Counted from the first letter of the stretch, positions 9,064-17,950 are shown. The stretch: 64,000 bases of DNA from Corynebacterium oculi (GCF_001412105.1 NZ_LKST01000002.1:124001-188000), one strand, 5' to 3'. Notes: generated by a model from the sequence alone, not told the origin. Numbers and translations: made by a program.

Positions 9064-9519
9064 ATGTACACCAGGGCTTTCCGGGATCGCCGCGACCGGG
9101 GACTGCGCGGCCCCCTGCTTCCCTCCACCCTGCCGCGACACCGCAGCAGGGGGCAGCTTTTCGACGCCGCCGTGCTTGAGGCCTACGCCCCCCTGGCCAC
9201 ACAGTTCTACGAGCAGTTAGCCAACCTCGACGTGGCCGTGGACACCGTGCCGCGTATGCAGCTGCGCCCCGACCTCACGGTGCTCCCCCCCGAGATCGTG
9301 GCCGATGGGCCGGTTCCCCTGGGCCGGATCATTCCCGCCGGCGTGGACGCCGCAGGCCACCCCACACGCTCCCGGATCGTGTTATTCCGCATGCCCATTG
9401 AGCACCGGGTAGAAAGCGCCGAGGAATTGCAGGATCTCCTCTCTACCATTCTCACCGCCCTGGTGGCCGGGTACCTTAATATCGACCCGCGCGATATTGA
9501 CCCCGATTTTCAGTGGTAG
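9064..9519 (+). CDS. Metallopeptidase-family (zincin-like) protein without the zinc motif
   Basis: 151-residue protein in the place of Rv3259, opposite whiB2. The order of segments (RGPLLP near the N-terminus, AVLEAYAPL, ADGPVPLGRIIPAGVD, then IVLFRMPIE and a C-terminal helix ending LNIDPRDIDPDFQW) matches the zincin-like family PF06262. The helix that carries HExxH in true members reads LLSTILTALVAGYLNID here, so no zinc ligands remain. It is therefore unlikely to be a protease despite the family name. Start ATG 9064 is supported by the leaderless promoter spacing. Confidence 0.75.
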   Translation: MYTRAFRDRRDRGLRGPLLPSTLPRHRSRGQLFDAAVLEAYAPLATQFYEQLANLDVAVDTVPRMQLRPDLTVLPPEIVADGPVPLGRIIPAGVDAAGHPTRSRIVLFRMPIEHRVESAEELQDLLSTILTALVAGYLNIDPRDIDPDFQW

Positions 9520-9567
9520 AAAGCGGATAGAAAGCGCCAGAAAAGGGCGGTATCACCCTATTTTCGT

Positions 9568-9858
9568 TCAGGAAATCTCGCGCCTTAACCGGCGACGCTC
9601 ACGATCGGACAGCCCACCCCAAATACCAAAGCGCTCATCGTTCTCCAGGGCGTATTCCAGGCACTCATCGCGCACCCCGCAGGCCCGGCAGATGCGCTTT
9701 GCCTCGCGCGTCGATCCGCCCTTTTCGGGAAAAAAGGCCTCGGGATCGGTCTGCGCACACAGGGCCTGATCCTGCCATTCCTGCTCTACCGCCCCGAAGA
9801 GATCGTCAAGAGTGAGCCTGGCGGTGGTTCCGCCACGGAGGGTGGCGTCATCGGCCAT
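9568..9858 (-). CDS. whiB2: WhiB2-type iron-sulfur transcriptional regulator (WhcD)
   Basis: 96-residue Wbl protein. Four cysteines (C34, C57, C60, C66) bind the 4Fe-4S cluster, followed by the GIWGG turn (78-82) and the basic C-terminus DRERRRLRREIS. In mycobacteria WhiB2 and in C. glutamicum WhcD control septation and cell division. ATG at 9858 is preferred because the Wbl domain then starts at normal distance; the open frame continues upstream into sequence lacking coding character. A GTG nine bases upstream is an alternative. The 314 bases upstream contain a cluster of GTTG/CAAC repeats that look regulatory. Confidence 0.93.
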   Translation of the reverse strand: MADDATLRGGTTARLTLDDLFGAVEQEWQDQALCAQTDPEAFFPEKGGSTREAKRICRACGVRDECLEYALENDERFGIWGGLSDRERRRLRREIS

Positions 9859-9894
9859 ATCTTCCACGCCACGGTCCCTTCTCCGTACCCAACA

Positions 9895-9919
9895 GTTGCT
9901 TACAACGTTGAGATTCAAC
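9895..9919 (-). promoter_or_regulatory. Cluster of GTTG/CAAC inverted repeats upstream of whiB2
   Basis: Two dyads adjoin: GTTG-N4-CAAC (9895-9906) and GTTGA-N3-TCAAC (9907-9919), joined by the palindrome CAACGTTG. They sit 37-61 bases before the whiB2 ATG. A likely operator or autoregulatory site. The rest of 9920-10140 shows nothing clear. Confidence 0.45.
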
Positions 9920-10144
9920 ACCACATCACTACATATCGTCAAGCCATATGCCGCCTTTTCCGCCACCCTTTTCCATACGGGCACGTCAGCAACACCATTA
10001 ATCACATTGGCCACAGCACTCGCACGGAGGGGGTGATGCCCAGGGGTACTAGATGTAGTGGTGGTAATTTTTCTGTGCACTACCCACAGGGAAGGTTCCC
10101 ACCCCACCGGGCGGGGCACCTAAGCCTTAGACACAGAACATAAG

Positions 10145-10173
10145 GGAGGGGACGCTGCGCCCCGCACCCCTCC
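10145..10173 (-). terminator. Possible terminator of the GDP-mannose pyrophosphorylase gene
   Basis: GGAGGGG and CCCCTCC form a 7-bp stem that overlaps the last base of the stop codon at 10173. Minus-strand tail CTTATGTTCTGTG is only moderately T-rich. Confidence 0.45.
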
Positions 10174-11252
10174 TATGCGTCCGTGGAAAAACGAATGCCG
10201 CCGTCCGGAATCACCACGCCGGGCCACACCCGCATGCTGTCGAGAAGCTCGCACCGCGCCCCGATCTGCGCGCCCTCCCCGATCACGCAGCCCTTGATCC
10301 TGGCGTTGGCCCCCACCCGAACCCCGGAGGCGATGATGGAATCCTCAATCACCGCGCCCGGCTCCACGGTCACGCCGTCAAAGATCACAGAGTCGTCGAT
10401 ACGCGACCCCGCGCCCACCTCGCTGCCGCGGCCCACCACGGTCCCGCCCACCAGAATCACGCCATCGCGCACCCCCGCGGACGCATCCACCAGGTGTTCC
10501 CCCGTGCGCCCCTCCAGCAGCGGGGAGGGGGCGATGCCCCGCACCAGGTCCGAGGAACCACGCACAAAATCATCCGGGCGGCCCATGTCCCGCCAATACG
10601 CCGCGTCCACGTGCCCATATACCCGCCTGCCCTCGGCCAGCAGGTTCGGGAAGGTTTCGCGCTCCACGGACACCACTCGCCCCTGGGGAATCTGGGCGAT
10701 CAACTCCCGGCGGAACACGTAGCAACCCGCGTTGATCTGGTTGGTGGGCGGGTCCTCCGTCTTTTCCAAGAACGCCTGCACCCGCCCCTCATCGTCCGTG
10801 GGCACGCAGCCAAAGGCGCTGGGATCGGCCACCCGCACCAGGTGCAGGGTCAGATCCGCCTCGCGCTCCTCGTGCGTGCGCAGCAACGCCCGCAGATCCA
10901 TGCCGCTGAGCACATCGCCGTTGAACACCATCGCGGTATCGTGGCGCAGCCGCTCGTACACGTTGCGGATACCTCCGCCCGTGCCCAGGGCCTGCTCCTC
11001 CACCACGTATTCGATCTCCAGGCCAAAGTCCGAGCCGTGCCCAAAGTATTCCTGAAAGACCTCCGCACGGTAGGAGGTGCCCAGCACCACGTGCTCCATG
11101 CCGGCGGCGCGGATTCGCGCCAACAGATGCTCCAAGAAGGGGAACCCGGCCGTGGGCAGCATGGGCTTCGGGGTGCTCGTGGTCAGCGGGCGCAGGCGGG
11201 TGCCCTTGCCCCCCACGAGGATCACGGCGTCGGTCTGCTTGGGATTCGGCAT
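10173..11252 (-). CDS. manC: Mannose-1-phosphate guanylyltransferase (GDP-mannose pyrophosphorylase)
   Basis: Forms GDP-mannose from GTP and mannose-1-phosphate. The 359-residue protein has the nucleotidyltransferase motif ILVGGKGTRLRPLTTSTPKPMLP (start of domain, broken here only by one linker) and a left-handed beta-helix C-terminus with hexapeptide repeats (about 250-345). This two-domain form is the actinobacterial Rv3264c type, in older notes rmlA2 or manB. ATG 11252 fits the family N-terminus; AAGGAACC lies 14 bases upstream, rather far. It feeds mannosyltransferases of lipoarabinomannan and completes the manA-pmmA route. Confidence 0.92.
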   Translation of the reverse strand: MPNPKQTDAVILVGGKGTRLRPLTTSTPKPMLPTAGFPFLEHLLARIRAAGMEHVVLGTSYRAEVFQEYFGHGSDFGLEIEYVVEEQALGTGGGIRNVYERLRHDTAMVFNGDVLSGMDLRALLRTHEEREADLTLHLVRVADPSAFGCVPTDDEGRVQAFLEKTEDPPTNQINAGCYVFRRELIAQIPQGRVVSVERETFPNLLAEGRRVYGHVDAAYWRDMGRPDDFVRGSSDLVRGIAPSPLLEGRTGEHLVDASAGVRDGVILVGGTVVGRGSEVGAGSRIDDSVIFDGVTVEPGAVIEDSIIASGVRVGANARIKGCVIGEGAQIGARCELLDSMRVWPGVVIPDGGIRFSTDA

Positions 11253-11399
11253 AGCGCTACTTTGAGGTTCCTTCAGTAAAAACAATGACATCACTCGCCC
11301 GACCACGATCGGCGGGCACAACGGGGATTATCTTCGCACGCCCCTCCCCCCTCTCACGTGATGGGACACGCCGAAAGCGCTCAGCAAAACCGCCTTCTT

Positions 11400-12326
11400 T
11401 TACCCAGCCACACCAACCCCGCCGCCGTCTCGCCACCGCACGGCCTCGGCCCGCAGCCGCAGCCCCACCCACAGCGCCGCACGCAGCGGGGCGCGCCACC
11501 ACCCCGGCAACCGATCCGCCAGGAAGCGATACGCGCTGGCGTGATGCGCGGGCACCGTCACGGCGGAATACCTCCGCGCCACGTGCCCCTGATCGTGTTC
11601 GATCACCGCCGAGGGGCACAGCACGTTCTGCCGCCCGGCGCGCTCCAGGCGATCGCCCAGATCCACGTCCTCCATATACATGAAGTACCGCTCGTCAAAC
11701 CCGCCGAGGGCCTCAAAATCCGCCCAGCGCAGCAGCAGGCAGGAGCCGGAGAGCCACCCCGCCGCCCGCTCCGAGGACATCTCCGCCCCCGCCTTATACG
11801 CCCGGGTCCAGGGGTTATCCGGCCACACCCCGCCCAGCAGGGCGTGCCCTATCCCGGTGCGCAGGGAGGGCACCGCCCGTGCCGAGGGGTAGGCGCTGCC
11901 GTCTGACTGCCTAATCAGCGGCCCGATCGCCCCCGCCCCCTCCCAGCGGCGCGCGCAGGAAAGAAGCTCATCAAGGGCACCCGGGGTGAACTCCACATCG
12001 GGGTTGACCACGAGGAAAAACTCGCCCTCGATCTCGCCGCGCGCGCGGCGGGGCGCGAGGTAGCGCACGGCGGCGTTCACCGCCCGGCCATAACCGAGGT
12101 TCCCCCCGGTGGGCAGCAGTTCCACCCCCGGCCTCACGACGGCCTGGGGCGCGCCGTCGGTGGATCCGTTATCCGCCATCACCACCAGCGTGGGCCGGCG
12201 GGTGGCCGCCTCCAGGGAGTCGATCAGGGACCGCAGGTGCCGCCCGGGGGAAAAGGTCACGGTAATCACCGCCAGAGGGGCGGGCTGAGCGGAGGCGGAG
12301 GAAGAGGCAGGCGTGGTGGTGCTCAT
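11400..12326 (-). CDS. wbbL: Rhamnosyltransferase WbbL (arabinogalactan linker)
   Basis: Family 2 glycosyltransferase of 308 residues. It transfers rhamnose from dTDP-rhamnose to decaprenyl-diphospho-GlcNAc, the linker that joins arabinogalactan to peptidoglycan. Visible motifs are LAVITVTFSPG at the N-terminus, the DNGSTDGAP nucleotide loop and NPDVEFTPGAL as the metal-binding region, then GGFDERYFMYMEDVDLGDR, the acceptor-site ED motif. ATG 12326 overlaps the rmlD stop by four bases (ATGA), so the two are translationally coupled. Orthologous place to Rv3265c. Confidence 0.95.
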   Translation of the reverse strand: MSTTTPASSSASAQPAPLAVITVTFSPGRHLRSLIDSLEAATRRPTLVVMADNGSTDGAPQAVVRPGVELLPTGGNLGYGRAVNAAVRYLAPRRARGEIEGEFFLVVNPDVEFTPGALDELLSCARRWEGAGAIGPLIRQSDGSAYPSARAVPSLRTGIGHALLGGVWPDNPWTRAYKAGAEMSSERAAGWLSGSCLLLRWADFEALGGFDERYFMYMEDVDLGDRLERAGRQNVLCPSAVIEHDQGHVARRYSAVTVPAHHASAYRFLADRLPGWWRAPLRAALWVGLRLRAEAVRWRDGGGVGVAG

Positions 12327-13195
12327 GGTGCAGAAAGTGTAGCGCCGAGGGCGCGGGCTAAGCCGTCGCGCCACTCGGGGAGTTTCTTCTGCGAGGCCAA
12401 GACAGACCACTCCGGGCGGCGCGCGGCCGTGGGATATTCCGCCGTGCTCACCGGGTGCACCCGCGTGGGGTCGTGGCCCGCCAGCTCGAAGGTGGCGCGC
12501 GCGAGGTCGTACCAGGTGGCCTGGCCGGAGCCGGCCGCGTGCACGATCCCCGCCGATTCCTCCCGCGCCACCTCCCACAGGGCGCGCGCGAGATCCAGGG
12601 CAAAGGTGGGGCTGCCGGTTTGATCGTTGACCACCCGCGGGTTGACCCCCTCCCCGGCCAGGCGCAGCATGGTGCTCACGAAGTCCCGGTGCCCCGGCAA
12701 CACCGGCCCGCTAAAAAGCCAGGCGGTGCGCACCACCGTGTAGCCGCGCCACTGCGGGTGTTCCTCGGCCACGGCCGCAATCGCCGCCTCCCCCGCCGCC
12801 TTGGTGCGGCCGTAGACGGTGCCCGGACACACCGGGTCCGCGGGCTCCAAGGCGCGCGCCGGGGCGCCCACCCCGCGCGCGCCAAACACGTAATCGGTGG
12901 AAACATGCACCAGGTGCGCGCCCTCCCGCGCGCACCGGCGCGCCAGGTACTCCGGGGCCACGGCATTGAGCAACCGAGCGGCCTCCTGTTCCTCCTCTGC
13001 GGCGTCCACGGCGGTGAAGGCGGCGGTATTGAGCACCACGTCCGCCCCGTCAAGCAGCGGGGAGCGCGCCACCGCCGGGGCACTCGTGACGTCGAGAAGC
13101 CCCCGATCGCACCACACCACCTGTGCCTGCGGGGGAACGCTGAGCCGAAGGCAGCGCCCCAGCTGCCCCGCCGCCCCTGTGACAACCACCTTCAC
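12323..13195 (-). CDS. rmlD: dTDP-4-dehydrorhamnose reductase
   Basis: Last step of dTDP-L-rhamnose synthesis. The 290-residue short-chain dehydrogenase has the NADPH motif VTGAAGQLG, STDYVFG and the catalytic YGRTK (Y-x3-K). Start GTG 13195 has GAGGAG ten bases upstream and gives the normal N-terminus MKVVVTGAAGQLG. In several corynebacteria rmlC and rmlD are fused; here the protein is the stand-alone reductase and no rmlC is in the window. Coupled to wbbL. Confidence 0.95.
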   Translation of the reverse strand: MKVVVTGAAGQLGRCLRLSVPPQAQVVWCDRGLLDVTSAPAVARSPLLDGADVVLNTAAFTAVDAAEEEQEAARLLNAVAPEYLARRCAREGAHLVHVSTDYVFGARGVGAPARALEPADPVCPGTVYGRTKAAGEAAIAAVAEEHPQWRGYTVVRTAWLFSGPVLPGHRDFVSTMLRLAGEGVNPRVVNDQTGSPTFALDLARALWEVAREESAGIVHAAGSGQATWYDLARATFELAGHDPTRVHPVSTAEYPTAARRPEWSVLASQKKLPEWRDGLARALGATLSAP

Positions 13196-13320
13196 GCCGA
13201 ATAGACTCCTCGGGAGTAGAGTTACCCTACATATGCCCCGGATTCTATACCCCGCCGGCGCCGCTGCCGCGTAGCGGCCACCAAGCCCACCGGCCCCACC
13301 AGCACCTTGGAGCATGAGTA

Positions 13321-14928
13321 GTGACAAAGCATTCCCCACGCCCCTCCCGCAACATTCAGGCCCCGCCGCGCACCCGGGTCAACGTAGCCCAGGCGGGATC
13401 GCGGCCGGTGAAAACCACCCTCGCGGTGCTCTCCGCGCTCGTGCTGCTTATTTCCGCGCTCGGTTACTTCGCCGTGGGCCGCCTGGGTTCCCAGCTCGCC
13501 TCCGCCGGCAACCTCCAACTCGGCGGCAACACCGCCAAGGGTTCCGCGCCCGACGGCGCCACCGACATCCTCCTGGTGGGATCGGACTCGCGCACCGACG
13601 CCCAGGGCAAGCCGCTCAGCCGGGAGGAACTCGACGCCCTGCGTGCCGGGGTGGAGGACGGCGCATACAACACCGACACCATCATGCTCATTCGCGTGCC
13701 CAACGACGGCACCTCCGCCACCGCCGTCTCCATCCCCCGCGACACCTACATCCGCGATGACTCCTACGGCAACCTGAAGATCAACGGCGTGTTCAGCAGC
13801 TACAAGACCACCAAGGAGGACGAGCTGCGCGCCGAGGGCATGACCGATGAAAAGCGCATTGACAAGCAATCCACCGAGGCCGGGCGCGCCGGGCTGATCT
13901 CCGCCGTTTCCGATCTCACCGGCATCGAGGTGGACCACTACGCCGAGGTGGGGCTGCTGGGCTTCGTTCTGCTAACCGACGCCGTGGGGGGCGTGGACGT
14001 GTGCCTCAACGAGGCGGTCAACGACGAGTTCTCCGGCGCGAACTTCCACGCCGGGCGGCAAACCCTCGACGGGCACCAGGCCCTGGCCTTCGTGCGCCAG
14101 CGCCACGGCTTGCCGCGCGGCGACCTCGACCGCGTGGTGCGCCAGCAGGCGTTCATGGCCTCCATGGTCAATAAGGTGCTCTCCGCCGGCGCCCTGACCA
14201 ACCCCGCCCGCCTGGGCGATATGAGCCAGGCCGTGGAGCGCTCCGTGGTGCTCGACGAGAGCATGGACATCATGAGCTTTGCCACCCAGCTCTCCAACCT
14301 CGCCGGGGGCAACGTGGTGTTCAATACCATCCCGGTGACCTCCATCGACGGCGTGGGTGATTACGGCGAGTCCATCGTGACCGTGGACCCCCCACAGGTA
14401 CACGCCTTCATGCGCACCCTCCTGGGTGAGGAGGAGCACCCCTCCTCTGGGAATACCCCGCCCGAGGAGGAGTCCGAGTCCCCCGCCGCGCCCGAGCACC
14501 CGGCCACCCTCACCGTGCTCAACGCCGGTTCCATCTCCGGGCTGGCCGGCTCCGTCTCCGCGCACCTCACCTCGGCCGGATACACCGTCGCGGAGACCAC
14601 CAACGCCCTGCCGGGGGCGTACTCCACCAGCCAGGTCGTGGCCCCCCACGCCGAGGACCCCGCCGCCCAAGAACTTTCCCGCGCCCTGGGAGACCTGCCC
14701 ATCGTGGTCAACGAGACCCTTGATCCCGGCACCCTCATCGTGGTCACCGCCGAGGACTACGCGGGCCCCAAGGACGATACTGCGGAGCACTCCGCCGCCG
14801 AGGCCACCTCTGAGTCCACCGCCCCCCGCGAGGAGGATGCCGTGGGGCAGCCCGGCGCGGACTTCGGGGCCGCCGAGGTGGCCACGGAGATCGACGCCGG
14901 TGGCAGCGGCCCGCGCTGCGTGAACTAG
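13321..14928 (+). CDS. lcpA: LytR-CpsA-Psr (LCP) family arabinogalactan ligase
   Basis: 535-residue membrane-anchored protein. One transmembrane helix (about 32-54) follows a basic N-terminus. The LCP domain (about 80-360) contains LLVGSDSRTD, VSIPRDTYI, GGVDVCLNE and the arginine pair in FVRQRHGLPRGDLDRVVRQQ. A LytR_C domain follows (about 400-480), then an acidic tail. In C. glutamicum the orthologue LcpA joins arabinogalactan to peptidoglycan. GTG 13321 has GGAG nearby at 13308. It is divergent from rmlD-wbbL, whose product is the linker it ligates, with 125 bases between. Confidence 0.93.
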   Translation: MTKHSPRPSRNIQAPPRTRVNVAQAGSRPVKTTLAVLSALVLLISALGYFAVGRLGSQLASAGNLQLGGNTAKGSAPDGATDILLVGSDSRTDAQGKPLSREELDALRAGVEDGAYNTDTIMLIRVPNDGTSATAVSIPRDTYIRDDSYGNLKINGVFSSYKTTKEDELRAEGMTDEKRIDKQSTEAGRAGLISAVSDLTGIEVDHYAEVGLLGFVLLTDAVGGVDVCLNEAVNDEFSGANFHAGRQTLDGHQALAFVRQRHGLPRGDLDRVVRQQAFMASMVNKVLSAGALTNPARLGDMSQAVERSVVLDESMDIMSFATQLSNLAGGNVVFNTIPVTSIDGVGDYGESIVTVDPPQVHAFMRTLLGEEEHPSSGNTPPEEESESPAAPEHPATLTVLNAGSISGLAGSVSAHLTSAGYTVAETTNALPGAYSTSQVVAPHAEDPAAQELSRALGDLPIVVNETLDPGTLIVVTAEDYAGPKDDTAEHSAAEATSESTAPREEDAVGQPGADFGAAEVATEIDAGGSGPRCVN

Positions 14929-14936
14929 AGTTCGCC

Positions 14937-14942
14937 TACCAT
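14937..14942 (+). promoter_or_regulatory. -10 element of leaderless TIGR03089 gene
   Basis: TACCAT, seven bases before ATG 14950, lying just after the lcpA stop codon. Confidence 0.5.
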
Positions 14943-14949
14943 CGTGGGC

Positions 14950-15609
14950 ATGGAACTCCTCGCCCACCTGTTGACGGTGGATCCGGCCCGGCCCCGGTTC
15001 ACCGTCTATGACGAGCACACCCAGTCCCGCCTCGACTTCTCCGCCCAGACCTTGGATAACTGGGCGGCCAAGGTGGGCAACATGCTCTACGAGGAGTTAG
15101 ACCTCGCCCCCGGTTCCCACATTGCCATCTCCCTGCCGAGCGGCTGGCAGTCCTGCGTGATCGCCCTGGGGGCGCTCACCGCCGGGGTCACGTACCACTT
15201 CGGGGAGGATCCCGGCGCGGAAGCGGAGGTGGAGTTCTGCACCGTGGATCGGGTGCCGGAGAACCCCGCGGGCGATCTAGTAGTGGTCACCCGCGATCCC
15301 TTTGGCCGGGGCGTGGTAGAAACCGGGGGCACCCTGCCCCCCGGAACCGTGGACTTTGGCCCCACCGTGCGCTTTTATGGCGATCAGTTCTTTTCCCCCA
15401 CCCCGCGCCTGGCGGACCTCGCCGCCTCCAGCGATCTCCACGCAGAGGCGCGGGTGCTCTCTACCGGCTGGATCGACGCCCCCAGCTTCCAGCGCACGGT
15501 GTTAGAGCCCCTGGCCGTGGGCGGCTCCGCCGTGGTGGTCTCCGGCATGGCGTCCGAGGAACGCCTCCGCTCCATCGCGGAGACGGAAAAGACCACGCTG
15601 CGGCTCTAG
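14950..15609 (+). CDS. TIGR03089 family protein
   Basis: 219-residue actinobacterial protein resembling an isolated N-terminal piece of an acyl-adenylate (ANL) enzyme. LDFSAQTLDNWAAKVGNML and AISLPSGWQSCVIALGALTAGVTYH correspond to the early ANL segments, but no P-loop or adenylation core is present. It is therefore unlikely to activate acids by itself. It follows lcpA as in mycobacteria (Rv3268). ATG 14950 fits leaderless spacing; GTG 14944 is an alternative. Its last 149 bases overlap the convergent ydcF gene. Confidence 0.85.
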   Translation: MELLAHLLTVDPARPRFTVYDEHTQSRLDFSAQTLDNWAAKVGNMLYEELDLAPGSHIAISLPSGWQSCVIALGALTAGVTYHFGEDPGAEAEVEFCTVDRVPENPAGDLVVVTRDPFGRGVVETGGTLPPGTVDFGPTVRFYGDQFFSPTPRLADLAASSDLHAEARVLSTGWIDAPSFQRTVLEPLAVGGSAVVVSGMASEERLRSIAETEKTTLRL

Positions 15610-16093
15610 CGCGCACAGCCCGCACTGTCCTCACAGTGTGCGCTGCCCGCCGCCAAACGATCCGCGCGGAGGAATGGGCCACGGCCAGGGCCTCCCGCGC
15701 ATAGGTCACCGGCCGCCTCCGCCCCGGCGTGGGTGCCCCCACCACCCGCATGGGCAGCCGCAGGTGCCAGATCCACAGGCGCGTGCGCCACACGTGGAAG
15801 CCGTTAGTCACCACCACCCACTGCCCGGCGCGCGGCAGGAGGGCGTAGGCGTTTTCCAGGTTCTCGTTGGTGGATTCCGCCTGCGCCTCCACCACGAGGT
15901 GTTCCTCGGGCACCCCGCGCGCCGCCAGCCACCGGGCCATCGCGGGGGCCTCCCCCTTGCCGCTGACCACCACCGTGGGTTTCTCCCCCGGCGGCGCGGC
16001 CTGATACCGGGCCAGCGCCGCGGCGAGGCGCGCCTCCAGCATGGGACCCACGGCTCCCCTGCGTAGGCGCGCGCCCAGCACCAGAACCGGCAT
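15461..16093 (-). CDS. YdcF/DUF218 family protein
   Basis: Protein of up to 210 residues with the YdcF (DUF218) pattern: ARLAAALARYQ, then TVVVSGKGEAPAMARWL, and VVVTNGFHVWRTRLWIW near residue 95. These mark the family fold, linked in other bacteria to envelope polymer metabolism. No signal peptide or membrane anchor, so this is a cytoplasmic short form. The frame stays open about 49 codons past the expected end and runs 149 bases into the TIGR03089 gene on the other strand; that tail has a basic, low-complexity look. Six bases from purE. Confidence 0.75.
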   Translation of the reverse strand: MPVLVLGARLRRGAVGPMLEARLAAALARYQAAPPGEKPTVVVSGKGEAPAMARWLAARGVPEEHLVVEAQAESTNENLENAYALLPRAGQWVVVTNGFHVWRTRLWIWHLRLPMRVVGAPTPGRRRPVTYAREALAVAHSSARIVWRRAAHTVRTVRAVRARAAAWSFPSPRWSGGVPRTPCRRPPRRSRPRPGALTPCAGSWGRRSSR

Positions 16094-16099
16094 GCGTTG

Positions 16100-16600
16100 T
16101 TATTCCCCCAAGAGGCGCCGTTTGAGCGCGGCGTCCTTGCGCTCCACCTCGGCGGCCATGTTCTCCTGGTAGGCCACCATCTTCTCGCGCAGGGCATCGT
16201 CCCCGGCGGAGAGGATGCGCACGGCCAGCAGCCCGGCGTTCTTGGCCCCGCCGATGGACACGGTGGCCACCGGCACCCCGGCGGGCATCTGCACGATGGA
16301 GAGCAGGGAATCCATGCCGTCGAGATCCTTGAGGGCGCGCGGCACGCCGATCACCGGCAGTGGGGTGGCGGCGGCCACCATGCCCGGGAGGTGCGCGGCT
16401 CCCCCGGCGCAGGCGATGATCGCCTTGATCCCCTGGTGGTGGGCGTTCTTGGCGTAGGAGAGCATGCGCTCCGGGGTGCGGTGGGCGGAGACCACGCCCA
16501 CCTCAAAGGGCACCCCGAACTCCGCGAGCACCTCGGCGGCGGGGGCCACGGTGTCCCAATCGGAATCGGAGCCCATGATGAGGCCAACGAGGGGGGTCAT
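16100..16600 (-). CDS. purE: N5-carboxyaminoimidazole ribonucleotide mutase
   Basis: Catalyses N5-CAIR to CAIR in purine synthesis. The 166-residue class I PurE has the binding loop [10 protein letters not shown] near the N-terminus, SAHRTPERM and [12 protein letters not shown]. It lies downstream of purK, its partner enzyme, with 47 bases between, and on the same strand. Confidence 0.96.
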   Translation of the reverse strand: MTPLVGLIMGSDSDWDTVAPAAEVLAEFGVPFEVGVVSAHRTPERMLSYAKNAHHQGIKAIIACAGGAAHLPGMVAAATPLPVIGVPRALKDLDGMDSLLSIVQMPAGVPVATVSIGGAKNAGLLAVRILSAGDDALREKMVAYQENMAAEVERKDAALKRRLLGE

Positions 16601-16647
16601 GTGGTAGTCCTTTCTGTGATAGCGATACCGAGGCCAGTTTTATGGCC

Positions 16648-17892
16648 CTATGCGGGAACCCAGCCATCGGCCCAGCGCCCGTGCACCAGGTAGTGCGCGG
16701 CGAGGTCGGCCTCCCGCGCGGTGGCGGCCGCGTCCTGCCCGCTGAGGTTGATGTGCCCGAGCTTGCGCCCCGGACGGTGTTCCTTGCCGTAGAGGTGGAT
16801 CTTGGCCTGCGGGAAGCGCCGCCACACCTGCGCCATGCGGCTGGGTACCGGCTCGGCGGGTTCCGTGGCCCCGCCCAGGGTGTTGACCATCACGGTCACG
16901 GGCGCGGTGGGCCGGGTATCGCCCAGGGGCATGTCCAGCACGGCGCGCAGGTGCTGCTCGAACTGGCTGGTGGCGGAGCCGTCCTGGGTCCAGTGTCCGG
17001 TGTTGTGGGGGCGCATGGCCAGCTCGTTGATCCAGTACTGGCCGCCCTTGTCAAAGAGCTCCACCGCCAGCACGCCGGTCACGCCCAGGCGCCGCGCGAT
17101 GTCCTCGGCCAGGGTGCGCAGGGCGTCATCGTCCTCCTTGCTCATGCCCGGTGCGGGGGCGATGGCGCGGTGGCAGATGCCGTCCTTTTGCTCCGATTCC
17201 ACCACGGGCCAGGCCGCCACCTCCCCGGAGGGGGTGCGGGCCACCATCGCGGAGAGTTCACGGTCAAAGCGCACCTTTTCCTCCGCCATGAGGGCCACGC
17301 CCTTATCCAGGAGGCTGGTCACCAGTTCCGTCAGGGCCTCTCGATCCTCGGGGAACCACACCCCGTGGCCGTCGTAGCCGCCACGGCAGGCCTTGAGGCA
17401 TACCTGGCCCGCCGCCTCCTCGTAGAAGGCCTCAGCGTCGGCCACGGAGGTCACCGCGCTAAAGCGGGGAACCGGGAAACCCAGTTCCCGCAGGCGGCGG
17501 CGCTGCTCTAGTTTGTCCTGGGCGTAGAGCAGCGCCTCGGGGCGCGGCTGCACGCTGATCCCGGCGTCGATAAGCGCGCGCAGGTGCTCGCTGGGCACGT
17601 GCTCGTGATCGAAGGTGACCGCATCCGCCCTGTGCGCCGCGGCGCGCAGGGCATCGAGGTCGCGGTAGTCCCCAAGGAGGACGTCGGCGGCCACCTGGGC
17701 GGCGGAGGATTCCGGGGTTCCGGCCAGCAGGCGCACGGACTGGCCCAGCTCGATGGCGGCGGTCTGCATCATGCGGGCCAGTTGGCCGTCTCCGATCACG
17801 GCCACCACGGGCTGCCCGGGGGCGTGGGCGGCGGGATTGCCGTGGAGGTTCTTCGCTGAGGCCTGTTCGGTGTCCTGTTCGGTGTCCTTCAC
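16648..17892 (-). CDS. purK: N5-carboxyaminoimidazole ribonucleotide synthase
   Basis: ATP-grasp enzyme that carboxylates AIR with bicarbonate to give N5-CAIR. The 414-residue protein has VVAVIGDGQLARMMQ as the N-terminal pre-ATP-grasp fold, LKACRGGYDGHGVWF as ATP-grasp loop and NELAMRPHNTGHWTQDGSATSQFEQHLRA near the C-terminus (two segments). A TTG at 17901 opens the frame earlier but overlaps the -10 hexamer TATAGT, while GTG 17892 lies eight bases after it, so a leaderless GTG start is preferred. purK-purE form an operon. Confidence 0.95.
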   Translation of the reverse strand: MKDTEQDTEQASAKNLHGNPAAHAPGQPVVAVIGDGQLARMMQTAAIELGQSVRLLAGTPESSAAQVAADVLLGDYRDLDALRAAAHRADAVTFDHEHVPSEHLRALIDAGISVQPRPEALLYAQDKLEQRRRLRELGFPVPRFSAVTSVADAEAFYEEAAGQVCLKACRGGYDGHGVWFPEDREALTELVTSLLDKGVALMAEEKVRFDRELSAMVARTPSGEVAAWPVVESEQKDGICHRAIAPAPGMSKEDDDALRTLAEDIARRLGVTGVLAVELFDKGGQYWINELAMRPHNTGHWTQDGSATSQFEQHLRAVLDMPLGDTRPTAPVTVMVNTLGGATEPAEPVPSRMAQVWRRFPQAKIHLYGKEHRPGRKLGHINLSGQDAAATAREADLAAHYLVHGRWADGWVPA

Positions 17893-17900
17893 GCTGCTCA

Positions 17901-17906
17901 ACTATA
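17901..17906 (-). promoter_or_regulatory. -10 element of leaderless purK
   Basis: TATAGT with TTGGGA sixteen bases upstream as -35; eight bases to GTG 17892. Confidence 0.65.
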
Positions 17907-17950
17907 GTCACCCGCCGCGCTATCCCAAGGCGGCCGCGGTACCGCGCTGC

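Noticed and set aside
10060-10095. GlxR (CRP-type) site TGTG-N7-CACA
   Set aside because: Spacing and inner bases do not match TGTGA-N6-TCACA.
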